Below are positions 54,075-61,750 of a stretch of 64,000 nucleotides of DNA, in pieces. The notes under the pieces are model-generated. The model worked only from the letters and a program-made list of their open reading frames with translations. It did not search any database and had not been told where the DNA came from. The stretch spans positions 496,001 through 560,000 of the forward strand of contig NZ_JAERQG010000002.1 of NCBI RefSeq assembly GCF_016734805.1, in the 5' to 3' direction. Within the stretch, counting starts at the first letter, position 1, and the number at the start of each line of letters is the position of its first letter. A program made the position numbers and the translations under genes. The stretch comes from Marivirga atlantica. Its GTDB lineage: Bacteria > Bacteroidota > Bacteroidia > Cytophagales > Cyclobacteriaceae.

Positions 54075-54722
54075 TTAATTTCTTCTTTTTTTGTAGTTAG
54101 AGCGCTTGCCCTTGTTGTTATTTGAGCGTGATCCTCCTCTATTATTACTATTATTGTCTTTATAGATTACATCAAAGCCATTTGTAGCTTTTACTTTTTC
54201 AATATCTACTGATAATTTACCTTTTGAAAGTTGTCTTAAGTTATCAGCAATCGCTTCTTCAGTAACGTTATCTCTGTTCCATGTAGAGTAAAAAGTTTTC
54301 ATCAAACGACCGATATAAAGTACAGCCTTTTCTTGCTCATCTTTATCTTCCATTTCGATAGCTTTTTCTACTAGAATCTCAATATTTCTACCATAGTGCT
54401 TAAATTTAACCTCATCAGAGAGATAACCGATATGCTCTGGCTTTTTACCTAATACTTCCTTTTCAGGCATAGGGAAGGGGCTGTCAACATCCAGGTCAAA
54501 GTCTGACATGATATAAAGATCATCCCAATACTTTTGCATGGTTTCCTGATTATAGTCTTTTGGCCCATTGCTTAGTTGTTTAATAAGGTCCACAAGCGTA
54601 TTCGCCATTTCATTGCGCTTCTCTTTATCTTCAATGGTACGCAGGTGTTTTACAAGCATCTGAACATTACGTCCATATTCTTTCAATTTCATGTCCGGTC
54701 TTTGGGTGTTATATTCTAACAT
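54075..54722 (-). CDS. DUF4290 family protein
   Basis: The 215-residue soluble protein begins LEYNTQRPDMKLKEYGRNVQMLVKHL and repeats a similar pattern later (KFKHYGRNIEILVEKA), suggesting two related helical halves. The C-terminus is a basic, Asn/Arg-rich tail (~195-215) that could bind nucleic acid or be disordered. DUF4290 is found beside murA throughout Bacteroidota, but its function is unknown. The promoter may lie just upstream (TTG-N21-TATCTTTC at 54756-54787 on the minus strand). Confidence 0.9.
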   Translation of the reverse strand: MLEYNTQRPDMKLKEYGRNVQMLVKHLRTIEDKEKRNEMANTLVDLIKQLSNGPKDYNQETMQKYWDDLYIMSDFDLDVDSPFPMPEKEVLGKKPEHIGYLSDEVKFKHYGRNIEILVEKAIEMEDKDEQEKAVLYIGRLMKTFYSTWNRDNVTEEAIADNLRQLSKGKLSVDIEKVKATNGFDVIYKDNNSNNRGGSRSNNNKGKRSNYKKRRN

Positions 54723-54981
54723 ATTAATAGGGCCTATGCTTCAATTAATTTATGGGAAAGATAATCTGTAGGATTATTCCCCTTCAACAAAGTTAGAAAA
54801 ATAGGGATAATAATTAGCCTTTAAAAATAGCTTCTTACAAAGCGTGCGTTTTTCTACTATTATTTCTGTAATAATTACTATTGAAAGATCAGTCAAACTG
54901 AAAATAGAGCGCTTATATAATAGTTTTGGCTTATTAACAATATTTAGCGATTTTAGGGATTAGAATTAAACTAATGACTAT

Positions 54982-56841
54982 ATGATAAGACTTAAACAAA
55001 CTTTATTATTCGCAGCAGGCATGCTAATGGCATTTTCTGCTTTGGCTCAACCCGATAGGTGGCAGCAGGCCATAAAGTACGAGATGGAAATTGATATGAA
55101 TGTTGAGACCAATCAGTTTACAGGTGTACAGAAAGTTAAGTATACCAACAATTCACCTGATACACTTACAAAGGTTTTTTATCATTTATACTTTAATGCC
55201 TTTCAGCCTAATAGTATGATGGATGTGAGAAGTAGAAGTATTATGGATCCTGATAGAAGAGTGGGTAGCAGAATAAATGCTTTGAGCGAGGATGAAATAG
55301 GATACCAAAAAGTGAAGTCACTTAAGCATAATGGTAAAAAGGTAGAGTTTGAGACAGTAGGTACTATTTTAGAAGTAACGCTTGATCAACCAATAATGCC
55401 TAATACTACTGTTTCTTTTGATATGGAGTTTGAAGCTCAAGTTCCTCTACAAATCAGAAGAACTGGAAGGGATAACGAAGAGGGTATTGAATATTCAATG
55501 GCACAATGGTATCCTAAAATGGCAGAATATGATTATCAAGGATGGCATTCTAACCCTTACATCGGAAGAGAATTCCATGGTATTTGGGGAGATTTTGATG
55601 TGAAGATTACAATTGATGAGAATTATGTATTGGGTGGAACAGGTTATGTGCAAAATCCTGCCGAAGTTGGTCATGGCTATCAGCTAGAAAACCAAAAGAC
55701 TATGAAACCTAAGAAAGGTAAAATCACATGGCATTTTAAAGCGCCACAAGTAATCGACTTTATGTGGGCTGCAGATCCTGACTTTAAGCATATAAAAGCT
55801 CAGGTGCCTAATGGTGCAGAGCTACATTTCTTATTCCAACCTGGTGAAAACACTAGCGAAAATTGGGAGAAGCTTCCAGAATATACCATTAAAGCAATGG
55901 AGTATGCGAACAAAACATTTGGTAAATATCCTTATAAGCAGTTTAGTGTAATTCAAGGTGGTGATGGTGGTATGGAATACCCAATGTCAACTTTAATTAC
56001 TGGAGAAAGAAGTTTTCCTAGCCTGGTAGGTGTAACTGTACATGAAATGTTCCATAGCTGGTATCAGGGAGTTTTAGCTACAAACGAATCTTTATATCCG
56101 TGGATGGATGAAGGCTTCACAACATTTGCTTCTGCAGAAACTATGAATGTAATAATGGAAGAAGGAGATGATAATCCGCAAGCAGGAAATATTAGAGGAT
56201 ACTTATCATTAGCGCAGAGTCAGTATGAAGAGCCAATGACTACGCATTCAGATCATTATAATACCAACTTTGCCTATGGTAGAGCAGCCTATTCTAAAGG
56301 TTCTGTGTTCTTAACTCAATTGAGGTATATTCTTGGTGAAGAGACTTTCTGCAAAGGTATGCGCAGATACTTCAATACCTGGAAATTCAAGCATCCTAAC
56401 GCTAATGACTTCATAAGAATTATGGAGAAGCAATCAGGTCTTGAGTTAGACTGGTACAAAGAGTATTGGGTAAACTCTACTAAAACTATCGACTATGCAG
56501 TAGGATCTGTTTTAGGTGCTGATGGAAATTATTACGTAACGCTAAAGAAGATAGGGGATATGCCAATGCCTGTTGAAGTTACTGTAAAATATGCCGATGG
56601 TAGTTCTCAGCTTTATTATATACCACTTAGGATTATGCGAGGAGAAAAGAATTTTGCTGATAATGACGTAATTACCTTAGCGGATTGGCCATGGGTTAAT
56701 TCAGATTATACGTTTGAAGTAGCAACAGATGGTAAAAAAATATCAGAAGTAGTTATTGATAATAATGAGCAAACTGCTGATATGGAGCGATCTAATAACG
56801 TTTTTGATGTTGCTGCTAAAATGAAAGTTTCTTTCGAATAG
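54982..56841 (+). CDS. Secreted M1-family metallopeptidase
   Basis: The 619-residue protein has a signal peptide (cleavage near FSALAQ), an N-terminal beta domain (~25-230) and a catalytic domain with GGMEYPMST (substrate loop) and the zinc site HEMFH, 18 residues, then Glu in DEGFTTFAS. The family are zinc aminopeptidases; export suggests nutrient peptide processing in the periplasm or outside. A long inverted repeat lies between its stop and the MFS-like gene. Confidence 0.92.
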   Translation: MIRLKQTLLFAAGMLMAFSALAQPDRWQQAIKYEMEIDMNVETNQFTGVQKVKYTNNSPDTLTKVFYHLYFNAFQPNSMMDVRSRSIMDPDRRVGSRINALSEDEIGYQKVKSLKHNGKKVEFETVGTILEVTLDQPIMPNTTVSFDMEFEAQVPLQIRRTGRDNEEGIEYSMAQWYPKMAEYDYQGWHSNPYIGREFHGIWGDFDVKITIDENYVLGGTGYVQNPAEVGHGYQLENQKTMKPKKGKITWHFKAPQVIDFMWAADPDFKHIKAQVPNGAELHFLFQPGENTSENWEKLPEYTIKAMEYANKTFGKYPYKQFSVIQGGDGGMEYPMSTLITGERSFPSLVGVTVHEMFHSWYQGVLATNESLYPWMDEGFTTFASAETMNVIMEEGDDNPQAGNIRGYLSLAQSQYEEPMTTHSDHYNTNFAYGRAAYSKGSVFLTQLRYILGEETFCKGMRRYFNTWKFKHPNANDFIRIMEKQSGLELDWYKEYWVNSTKTIDYAVGSVLGADGNYYVTLKKIGDMPMPVEVTVKYADGSSQLYYIPLRIMRGEKNFADNDVITLADWPWVNSDYTFEVATDGKKISEVVIDNNEQTADMERSNNVFDVAAKMKVSFE

Positions 56842-56859
56842 ATAAAATATAAATTTCCT

Positions 56860-56930
56860 AAAAAAGTCTTTATCTTGAAATCTAAGCTATAACCTATTTA
56901 CGTAGCTTGATTTGGGATAAAGACTTTTTT
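56860..56930 (+). promoter_or_regulatory. 71-nt nested hairpin directly before an MFS-like start codon
   Basis: AAAAAAGTCTTTATC (56860-56874) and GATAAAGACTTTTTT (56916-56930) are perfect 15-bp complementary arms. Inside, AAGCTA (56884-56889) can pair with TAGCTT (56903-56908). The T-run ends one base before the ATG at 56932. It may be a terminator of the M1 peptidase gene or a leader structure that controls translation of the MFS-like gene. Confidence 0.6.
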
Positions 56931-56931
56931 T

Positions 56932-58026
56932 ATGGAAAACTCTACAAATAATAGTATTAAGTGGAAGCAAATGGCAAGCTTAATTGCCTTATATGCTTCG
57001 GTGATCATAGGTTGGATTGCCTATCACAGGTACCAACCGGCACTTCTGGAAACTTTTGATCTTAAGGAATATGCCCCATTACTAATTTGGGCGCAGGCCA
57101 TTATTTTAGTTATTACACCGCCAATAGCAGGTAAGCTGGGTGATAGATACCGCGACAAATTGGGCAACCGCTTACGCATAATCACCTTAGGGGTAAGCTT
57201 CGCAGCTATGATTTTCATGACGGTAGCCTTTACCTTATTAATAAATCCACCGAAATTATTTGTGTTTTATGCATTGCCTGTATTGGTAGTCCTATGGTTA
57301 TTTGCCATGAGTCTGTTTACAAGTCCTGCTATTTCTATGGTCGAGCTATTTTCGCCAAGTAAACAGCTTCCTATCACTGTTGCTGCATTAACCATTACAT
57401 CAGATTTACTTTATTCGTTAGAGCCGGTAATTGTTGATATTATCGATTATTTAGGTGGCGCATTAACTTTTGCCACTGGTGGTATAATTGTATCCCTGTC
57501 AGGTTATTTTCTTAATAAGTATTCATTGAATACATTTAAAGGTACCGCTGAGAACAGACCTGATGAGAAAAAGCCTGAATCTAAACTAGGTGTTGTTTTA
57601 GTAATAGGCGCAGCAATTGGTCTTGTTTCAGGAATTGTTATTGAAATCTTCCCGGAATATCTTAATGTATTGAAAGATACTGTAGGTATTGAAGGAAAAT
57701 GGTTGGTTTCTATCCTGTTGGTAATTACGGCAATATTCTCTGTGCCTGCAAGTAGATTTGTAACAGGTAAAAACCTTGGAAATCAGTTATTAATTTTTCT
57801 TTTATTAGCAGGTGCTGCCTTATCAGGTGTTTTCCTTATTAATAACAAAATAGTTATGATAGGTTTATTGGTAGCCTTTGCCGTGTTTTATGCTTTCATC
57901 AATGTTTGCTCATTACCATTGGCACTGAAGAATACGAGCATTCAAAATAAGGTGTTAGGTGTAGGTGTATTCTTTTGCGGATTTGAAATACCTAATGGCC
58001 TTATAGATATCATGATGATTAATTGA
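56932..58026 (+). CDS. MFS-like membrane transporter of unknown substrate
   Basis: The 364-residue protein has about 10-12 hydrophobic segments. The loop GKLGDRYRDKLGNRLR between the second and third segments resembles the MFS signature loop. It is shorter than usual MFS proteins (~400). A second possible start is the ATG at 56971 (MASLIALYASVIIGW), which would leave room for a ribosome after the hairpin. Substrate unknown. A bidirectional terminator follows. Confidence 0.7.
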   Translation: MENSTNNSIKWKQMASLIALYASVIIGWIAYHRYQPALLETFDLKEYAPLLIWAQAIILVITPPIAGKLGDRYRDKLGNRLRIITLGVSFAAMIFMTVAFTLLINPPKLFVFYALPVLVVLWLFAMSLFTSPAISMVELFSPSKQLPITVAALTITSDLLYSLEPVIVDIIDYLGGALTFATGGIIVSLSGYFLNKYSLNTFKGTAENRPDEKKPESKLGVVLVIGAAIGLVSGIVIEIFPEYLNVLKDTVGIEGKWLVSILLVITAIFSVPASRFVTGKNLGNQLLIFLLLAGAALSGVFLINNKIVMIGLLVAFAVFYAFINVCSLPLALKNTSIQNKVLGVGVFFCGFEIPNGLIDIMMIN

Positions 58027-58044
58027 TTCAGCTCAGTTTAAAAT

Positions 58045-58074
58045 AAAAAGGGAGACCAATTGATCTCCCTTTTT
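58045..58074. terminator. Bidirectional terminator between the MFS-like gene and paaD
   Basis: AAAAAGGGAGA (58045-58055) pairs with TCTCCCTTTTT (58064-58074). It has an A-run on one side and a T-run on the other and serves both converging genes. Confidence 0.9.
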
Positions 58075-58076
58075 AT

Positions 58077-58562
58077 TTATATTGGTTTGAAACTTTCAAA
58101 GGCCTCCCCACAATTATTACAATGATGTAATGATCGGCAAAGTGTCGGTCCGAAAGGTGATTTCAAAGTTGTGTTTGTGCTGTCACAATTCGGGCATTCA
58201 GCATGTTCAATAATATCTAAGTCCTCAATCAGGTTGTTATGAACTGGGGGAGGAGCAAGTCCAAATTCTTTTAAAGCTTTTCTCCCTTTTTCAGTTACTT
58301 TATCTGAATTCCATGAATCTTTAAGACTAACAGTTACGGTATTATTGGTGATGCCATGTTTATTTAGGGTATCAGCAATGTCGTTCTTCATATAATCAAT
58401 TGCGGGGCAACCTAAAAAGGTAGGTGTCATTGTAACTGAAACATGCTCTCCTACAATTGTGATATCGGTTATAACTCCCAAGTCTACAAGAGATATTACC
58501 GGTATTTCAGGATCTTTAACCTCGTCTAATAAAAGTAATATGTCTTCTTTCGTATAACTCAT
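58077..58562 (-). CDS. paaD: Phenylacetyl-CoA epoxidase subunit PaaD
   Basis: The 161-residue protein has an N-terminal MIP18/DUF59 domain (LLDEVKDPEIPVISLVDLGVI, TPTFLGCPAI) and a C-terminal Cys-rich segment (CPNCDSTNT ... CNNCGEAFESF) typical of PaaD. The subunit is thought to help assemble the iron centre of the epoxidase. It is the last gene of the tetR-paaABCD unit, 8 bp after paaC, and ends at a terminator. Confidence 0.95.
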   Translation of the reverse strand: MSYTKEDILLLLDEVKDPEIPVISLVDLGVITDITIVGEHVSVTMTPTFLGCPAIDYMKNDIADTLNKHGITNNTVTVSLKDSWNSDKVTEKGRKALKEFGLAPPPVHNNLIEDLDIIEHAECPNCDSTNTTLKSPFGPTLCRSLHHCNNCGEAFESFKPI

Positions 58563-58570
58563 AAATTATT

Positions 58571-59326
58571 TTACCAATCTGCTGTGGGGTCTTCTTTAAA
58601 TACTTCTGTCATTTCATCTAATAGTGGTTGCAAGTGATCGGTGTGTTTACCTTTTCTACCACCATATACAGGTTTAATAGTATTCCATGAAGGAAGGCTT
58701 AAGCCGGATTCTTCAAGCACCATGGTGATATTATCTTTCCACTTTAATTCGATGGCAGCTTCGCCAGCATAAATACCTGCTTCTATTAAGTCATTTTCAA
58801 ACTCAGAAGTTTCAAACATACCTAAAGCATAAGGAAGTGCTTCGTTTAAGGCACTTTGCATTTTATTATGTGACTCTTCTGTAGCTTTTCCCAGCTGTTT
58901 CATCCATGTATTGGCATGCATTACATGATATTTTATTTCACCCTTTAACTTTTTAGCAACATCAGCAATCTCATCAATCGGGCATTCAGCTAACATGTTG
59001 AAACGGATCAATTCGGCATGGTCATATAGAAAATGTCTGACAAGGCTAAAACTGTAATCACCAATTGGAAGCTCAACAAACTGACTGTTGTGAAACTGAT
59101 CAGCATTTCGCGTAAAAGCAACTATATCTGGTTCCTGCTCCCCTAATTCATGTAATAGGTTATAAAAAGCTAAACTGTGTCCTACTTTATCCTGTGCCAT
59201 AGAAGAAAAGGCAATATCCTCTTCTAACAAAGGGCCAACTCCAGTCCACTCTGAATTTCTGTGACCAAGTATGAGTTGGTCATCAGCAATTTTATATAAT
59301 AATTCTTTTAATGCTTCTTCAGTCAT
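58571..59326 (-). CDS. paaC: Phenylacetyl-CoA epoxidase structural subunit PaaC
   Basis: The 251-residue ferritin-like protein has the start ADDQLILGHRNSEWTGVGPLLEEDIAFSSMAQDKVGHSLAFY and YPIG-type NEALPYALGMFE region of PaaC, which pairs with PaaA as a metal-free structural partner. It begins 2 bp from paaB. The complex forms the ring-epoxide of phenylacetyl-CoA in aerobic aromatic breakdown. Confidence 0.95.
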   Translation of the reverse strand: MTEEALKELLYKIADDQLILGHRNSEWTGVGPLLEEDIAFSSMAQDKVGHSLAFYNLLHELGEQEPDIVAFTRNADQFHNSQFVELPIGDYSFSLVRHFLYDHAELIRFNMLAECPIDEIADVAKKLKGEIKYHVMHANTWMKQLGKATEESHNKMQSALNEALPYALGMFETSEFENDLIEAGIYAGEAAIELKWKDNITMVLEESGLSLPSWNTIKPVYGGRKGKHTDHLQPLLDEMTEVFKEDPTADW

Positions 59327-59328
59327 GC

Positions 59329-59964
59329 CTATGAATTTTGTTCAGCTTTGAACTTCTTAATTTTTTCGGTTGCCTTATAATCAATCGCGTCTCTGTATTT
59401 TTTTTGAGGTAAAGTATCCCAAATATCAGCGAAATCTTCGCCTTCAATTTTTAGGAAATCTTCGGCTTTAGCTATCCAAAGATTCATAACAGGCTTTTCA
59501 CCTGCATATTCATTTTTGGCATTCCATAAGGCTTCTTCATATGATCGAGCTTCTAGTTGGCCTTCGTGCTTATGCTGCTTACCTCTTTTCATCAAATGGA
59601 AAACTTCATAGCTCACTTTATCATTAAGATTAGCTTCTTCAATGATTTCCTGATGAATGTAATCATAGATGTCTTCCTGATTTTCAGTAAAAGGAGAAAC
59701 CTTTACATTGCTAGTATTGATTACCCAAACACCTGAACAGCTGATGCCTCTTCTGCTAAACTGTTCTTTAGCAAAAAGAAATGCCATCTCTTCTGACGGA
59801 GCATGTACTATACCTTCGTGTTGATAGGGTTTATCTACCTTAGGTTGTACAAACACCTCATATGTTATGAACTGATCTTTCTCTGTTTTGGAAAATGATG
59901 TTCCAAATTCAGCAGGAATATTCAGCCTGTTTATTCTCGGATCTAAAGATTTTAAAGTACTCAT
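59329..59964 (-). CDS. paaB: Phenylacetyl-CoA epoxidase subunit PaaB, duplicated form
   Basis: The 211-residue protein is about twice the length of single-domain PaaB (~95 residues). Two PaaB-like units are visible: YEVFVQPK...HEGIVHAPSEEMAFLFAKEQF...GVWVINTSN (~35-86) and YEVFHLMKRGKQHKHEGQLEARSYEEALWNAKNEY...NLWIAKAED (~119-169). PaaB joins PaaAC heterodimers, so a tandem form could replace a PaaB homodimer. It lies 3 bp after paaA. Confidence 0.92.
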   Translation of the reverse strand: MSTLKSLDPRINRLNIPAEFGTSFSKTEKDQFITYEVFVQPKVDKPYQHEGIVHAPSEEMAFLFAKEQFSRRGISCSGVWVINTSNVKVSPFTENQEDIYDYIHQEIIEEANLNDKVSYEVFHLMKRGKQHKHEGQLEARSYEEALWNAKNEYAGEKPVMNLWIAKAEDFLKIEGEDFADIWDTLPQKKYRDAIDYKATEKIKKFKAEQNS

Positions 59965-59967
59965 AAG

Positions 59968-60966
59968 TTAAGCTAAAGGGGCCGTATATTCCTGATCTTC
60001 AGAGTTCTTAGCAAGGGCTCTTCTTACCCAGGCACCTCTTTCTTCTGCCGTTCTTCTTACGGCTAGTCTTTCTTTATTTAGTGGGCCGTCACCGTTAATT
60101 ACTCTTTTGAATTCTTCCCAATCGGGCTCAGTAAATTCCCACTCTCCCGTTTCATCGTTCTTTTTGAGCTTATCATCAGGAATAGTTAAACCTAATTCCC
60201 AAATTTTTGGGACATACATATCTAAGAATTGCTGACGGCACTCATCATTGGTGGCCATCTTCACTTTCCACTTGGTGAGTATTTCAGTATGAGTAGATAT
60301 TTTATCTGATGGACCGAAGAAGTGCATCATTGGTGCCCACCATCTATCTACTGCCTCTTGCATCATTTTTCTTTGCTTAGGAGTTCCTGTAGCTAAATGA
60401 ATAACACAATGGTGACCATATTTAAGGTGGAATGATTCCTCTGCACAAATTCTGTCTAAAGCTCTACAGTAAGGGCCGTAGCTACCTCTTGCGTTAGCTA
60501 ACTGATTTACAATGGCACCTGCATCTACTAACCACGAAATGAAGCATGAATCAGCCCAGGTGAAAGTAGGGTAGTTGAAGATGTTTGAATATTTTGATTT
60601 GCCTGAAATAAGGTCTTCGATCATTTGTTCTCTGGATTTACCCAAAGTTTCAGCAGCTCCATATAATAGCTGAGCATGACCTACCTCATCTTGTACTTTA
60701 GCCATTAAGGCAAGTTTTCTCTTGAACCCCGGAGCTCTGGTAATCCAGGTGCCTTCTGGTAAAGCACCGATAATTTCAGAATGACCGTGCTGCTCAATCA
60801 TTCTAATGAGTTGTTTTCTGTAAAGCTTAGGCATCCAATCGCTAGGCTCAATCTTTTCTCCACGTGCAATACGTGCTTCAAATTCAGCTAATTTAATTGG
60901 ATCTTCATCTTTAAGAAGCTCATTGTTTACTGATGATGATTCGAAAACTTGTCCTCCTCCGTACAT
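59968..60966 (-). CDS. paaA: Phenylacetyl-CoA epoxidase catalytic subunit PaaA
   Basis: The 332-residue ferritin-like enzyme carries the di-iron ligands in [14 protein letters not shown] and [12 protein letters not shown]. The IEPSDWMP and [17 protein letters not shown] segments are family-typical. It performs the epoxidation of phenylacetyl-CoA with electrons from a reductase (PaaE) not seen in the window. It begins 23 bp after the TetR gene. Confidence 0.97.
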   Translation of the reverse strand: MYGGGQVFESSSVNNELLKDEDPIKLAEFEARIARGEKIEPSDWMPKLYRKQLIRMIEQHGHSEIIGALPEGTWITRAPGFKRKLALMAKVQDEVGHAQLLYGAAETLGKSREQMIEDLISGKSKYSNIFNYPTFTWADSCFISWLVDAGAIVNQLANARGSYGPYCRALDRICAEESFHLKYGHHCVIHLATGTPKQRKMMQEAVDRWWAPMMHFFGPSDKISTHTEILTKWKVKMATNDECRQQFLDMYVPKIWELGLTIPDDKLKKNDETGEWEFTEPDWEEFKRVINGDGPLNKERLAVRRTAEERGAWVRRALAKNSEDQEYTAPLA

Positions 60967-60989
60967 AATAATTATGTTTAGGTTTAAAT

Positions 60990-61580
60990 TTAATTTCTAA
61001 CTTTTAAGCCGTTAATGAATACGTCTGTTACATTTTCGGCAATTTCTTCAGGGCTTAGCTGTCCATCTTTCTTGTACCAACTAGGTAACCAATTAATTGA
61101 TGAAAGTAAAGCCAAAACGGTAAACTTGGCATCAAGAAACTTGAAAATACCAGTTCTATTACCTTCTATCAAAACTTTTATGAATATGCCTTCATATTGA
61201 TCTCTCATTTTGAGGAAATCAGATAAATAGGGTTCACTCAAATGCCTCCATTCAGAGAAAAAAACTGCGCTTGAGGCAGTATCATTGGTTAATACTTTTA
61301 CGTGTGACAAAACAAACTTTCTTAGTTTTTCATCGGCACTTAAATTTTCTGAGGCAATATTTTTTACAGGTTCAAAAAGCTTATCTGCCATGTTAAAGCA
61401 GATGATCTGTAATAGCTCTTCTTTAGATTTTATATGAGAATAAAGGCTTGCCGCTTCCATTCCTATAAAGCTTGCTAAATCTCTCATTGAAGTAGCTGAA
61501 TAACCTTGCTTTTGGAAAAGCGCTGTGGCCTTTTCAATGATTTCCTGCTTTCTATTACTGATAACCTCTGTTGTTGGCAT
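60990..61580 (-). CDS. TetR-family regulator of the paa operon
   Basis: I choose the ATG giving [22 protein letters not shown] over a TTG two codons upstream. The ~196-residue protein has the TetR HTH ([40 protein letters not shown], ~15-60) and an all-helical ligand domain. As first gene of the paa operon it probably represses it and responds to phenylacetyl-CoA or a related acyl-CoA; this is inferred from position. The inverted repeat CTAAC-GCTT-GTTAG lies just upstream. Confidence 0.88.
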   Translation of the reverse strand: MPTTEVISNRKQEIIEKATALFQKQGYSATSMRDLASFIGMEAASLYSHIKSKEELLQIICFNMADKLFEPVKNIASENLSADEKLRKFVLSHVKVLTNDTASSAVFFSEWRHLSEPYLSDFLKMRDQYEGIFIKVLIEGNRTGIFKFLDAKFTVLALLSSINWLPSWYKKDGQLSPEEIAENVTDVFINGLKVRN

Positions 61581-61596
61581 ACGCAAATATAACTAA

Positions 61597-61610
61597 CTAA
61601 CGCTTGTTAG
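61597..61610. promoter_or_regulatory. Candidate TetR operator of the paa operon
   Basis: CTAAC-GCTT-GTTAG is an inverted repeat 16 bp upstream of the TetR ATG. On the minus strand TATATTTG (61584-61591), a match to the -7 consensus, lies between it and the ATG, so a bound repressor would block the promoter. The implied transcript would have almost no leader. Confidence 0.45.
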
Positions 61611-61696
61611 GAAATAAAAGTTCTAATACTTTCATAAAGATACTTAATAATAGGGAAGGATTTAATTATGAGATAGAGCTAATGAGTGAATCAAAT

Positions 61697-61730
61697 AAAA
61701 AAAGCTAAAGCAATTATTGCTTTAGCTTTT
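61697..61730 (-). terminator. Strong terminator after the membrane M1 peptidase gene
   Basis: AAAAGCTAAAGCAA (61700-61713) and TTGCTTTAGCTTTT (61717-61730) form a perfect 14-bp stem with a 3-nt loop and a T-run on the minus strand. It lies 20 bp after the gene's stop. Confidence 0.92.
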
Positions 61731-61750
61731 AAGATCATGAGTTAATATAC

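Noticed and set aside
54921-54928. TAGTTTTG as promoter of the M1 peptidase gene at 54982
   Set aside because: Matches the -7 consensus, but no -33 element at suitable spacing was found, and such matches are frequent in AT-rich DNA.
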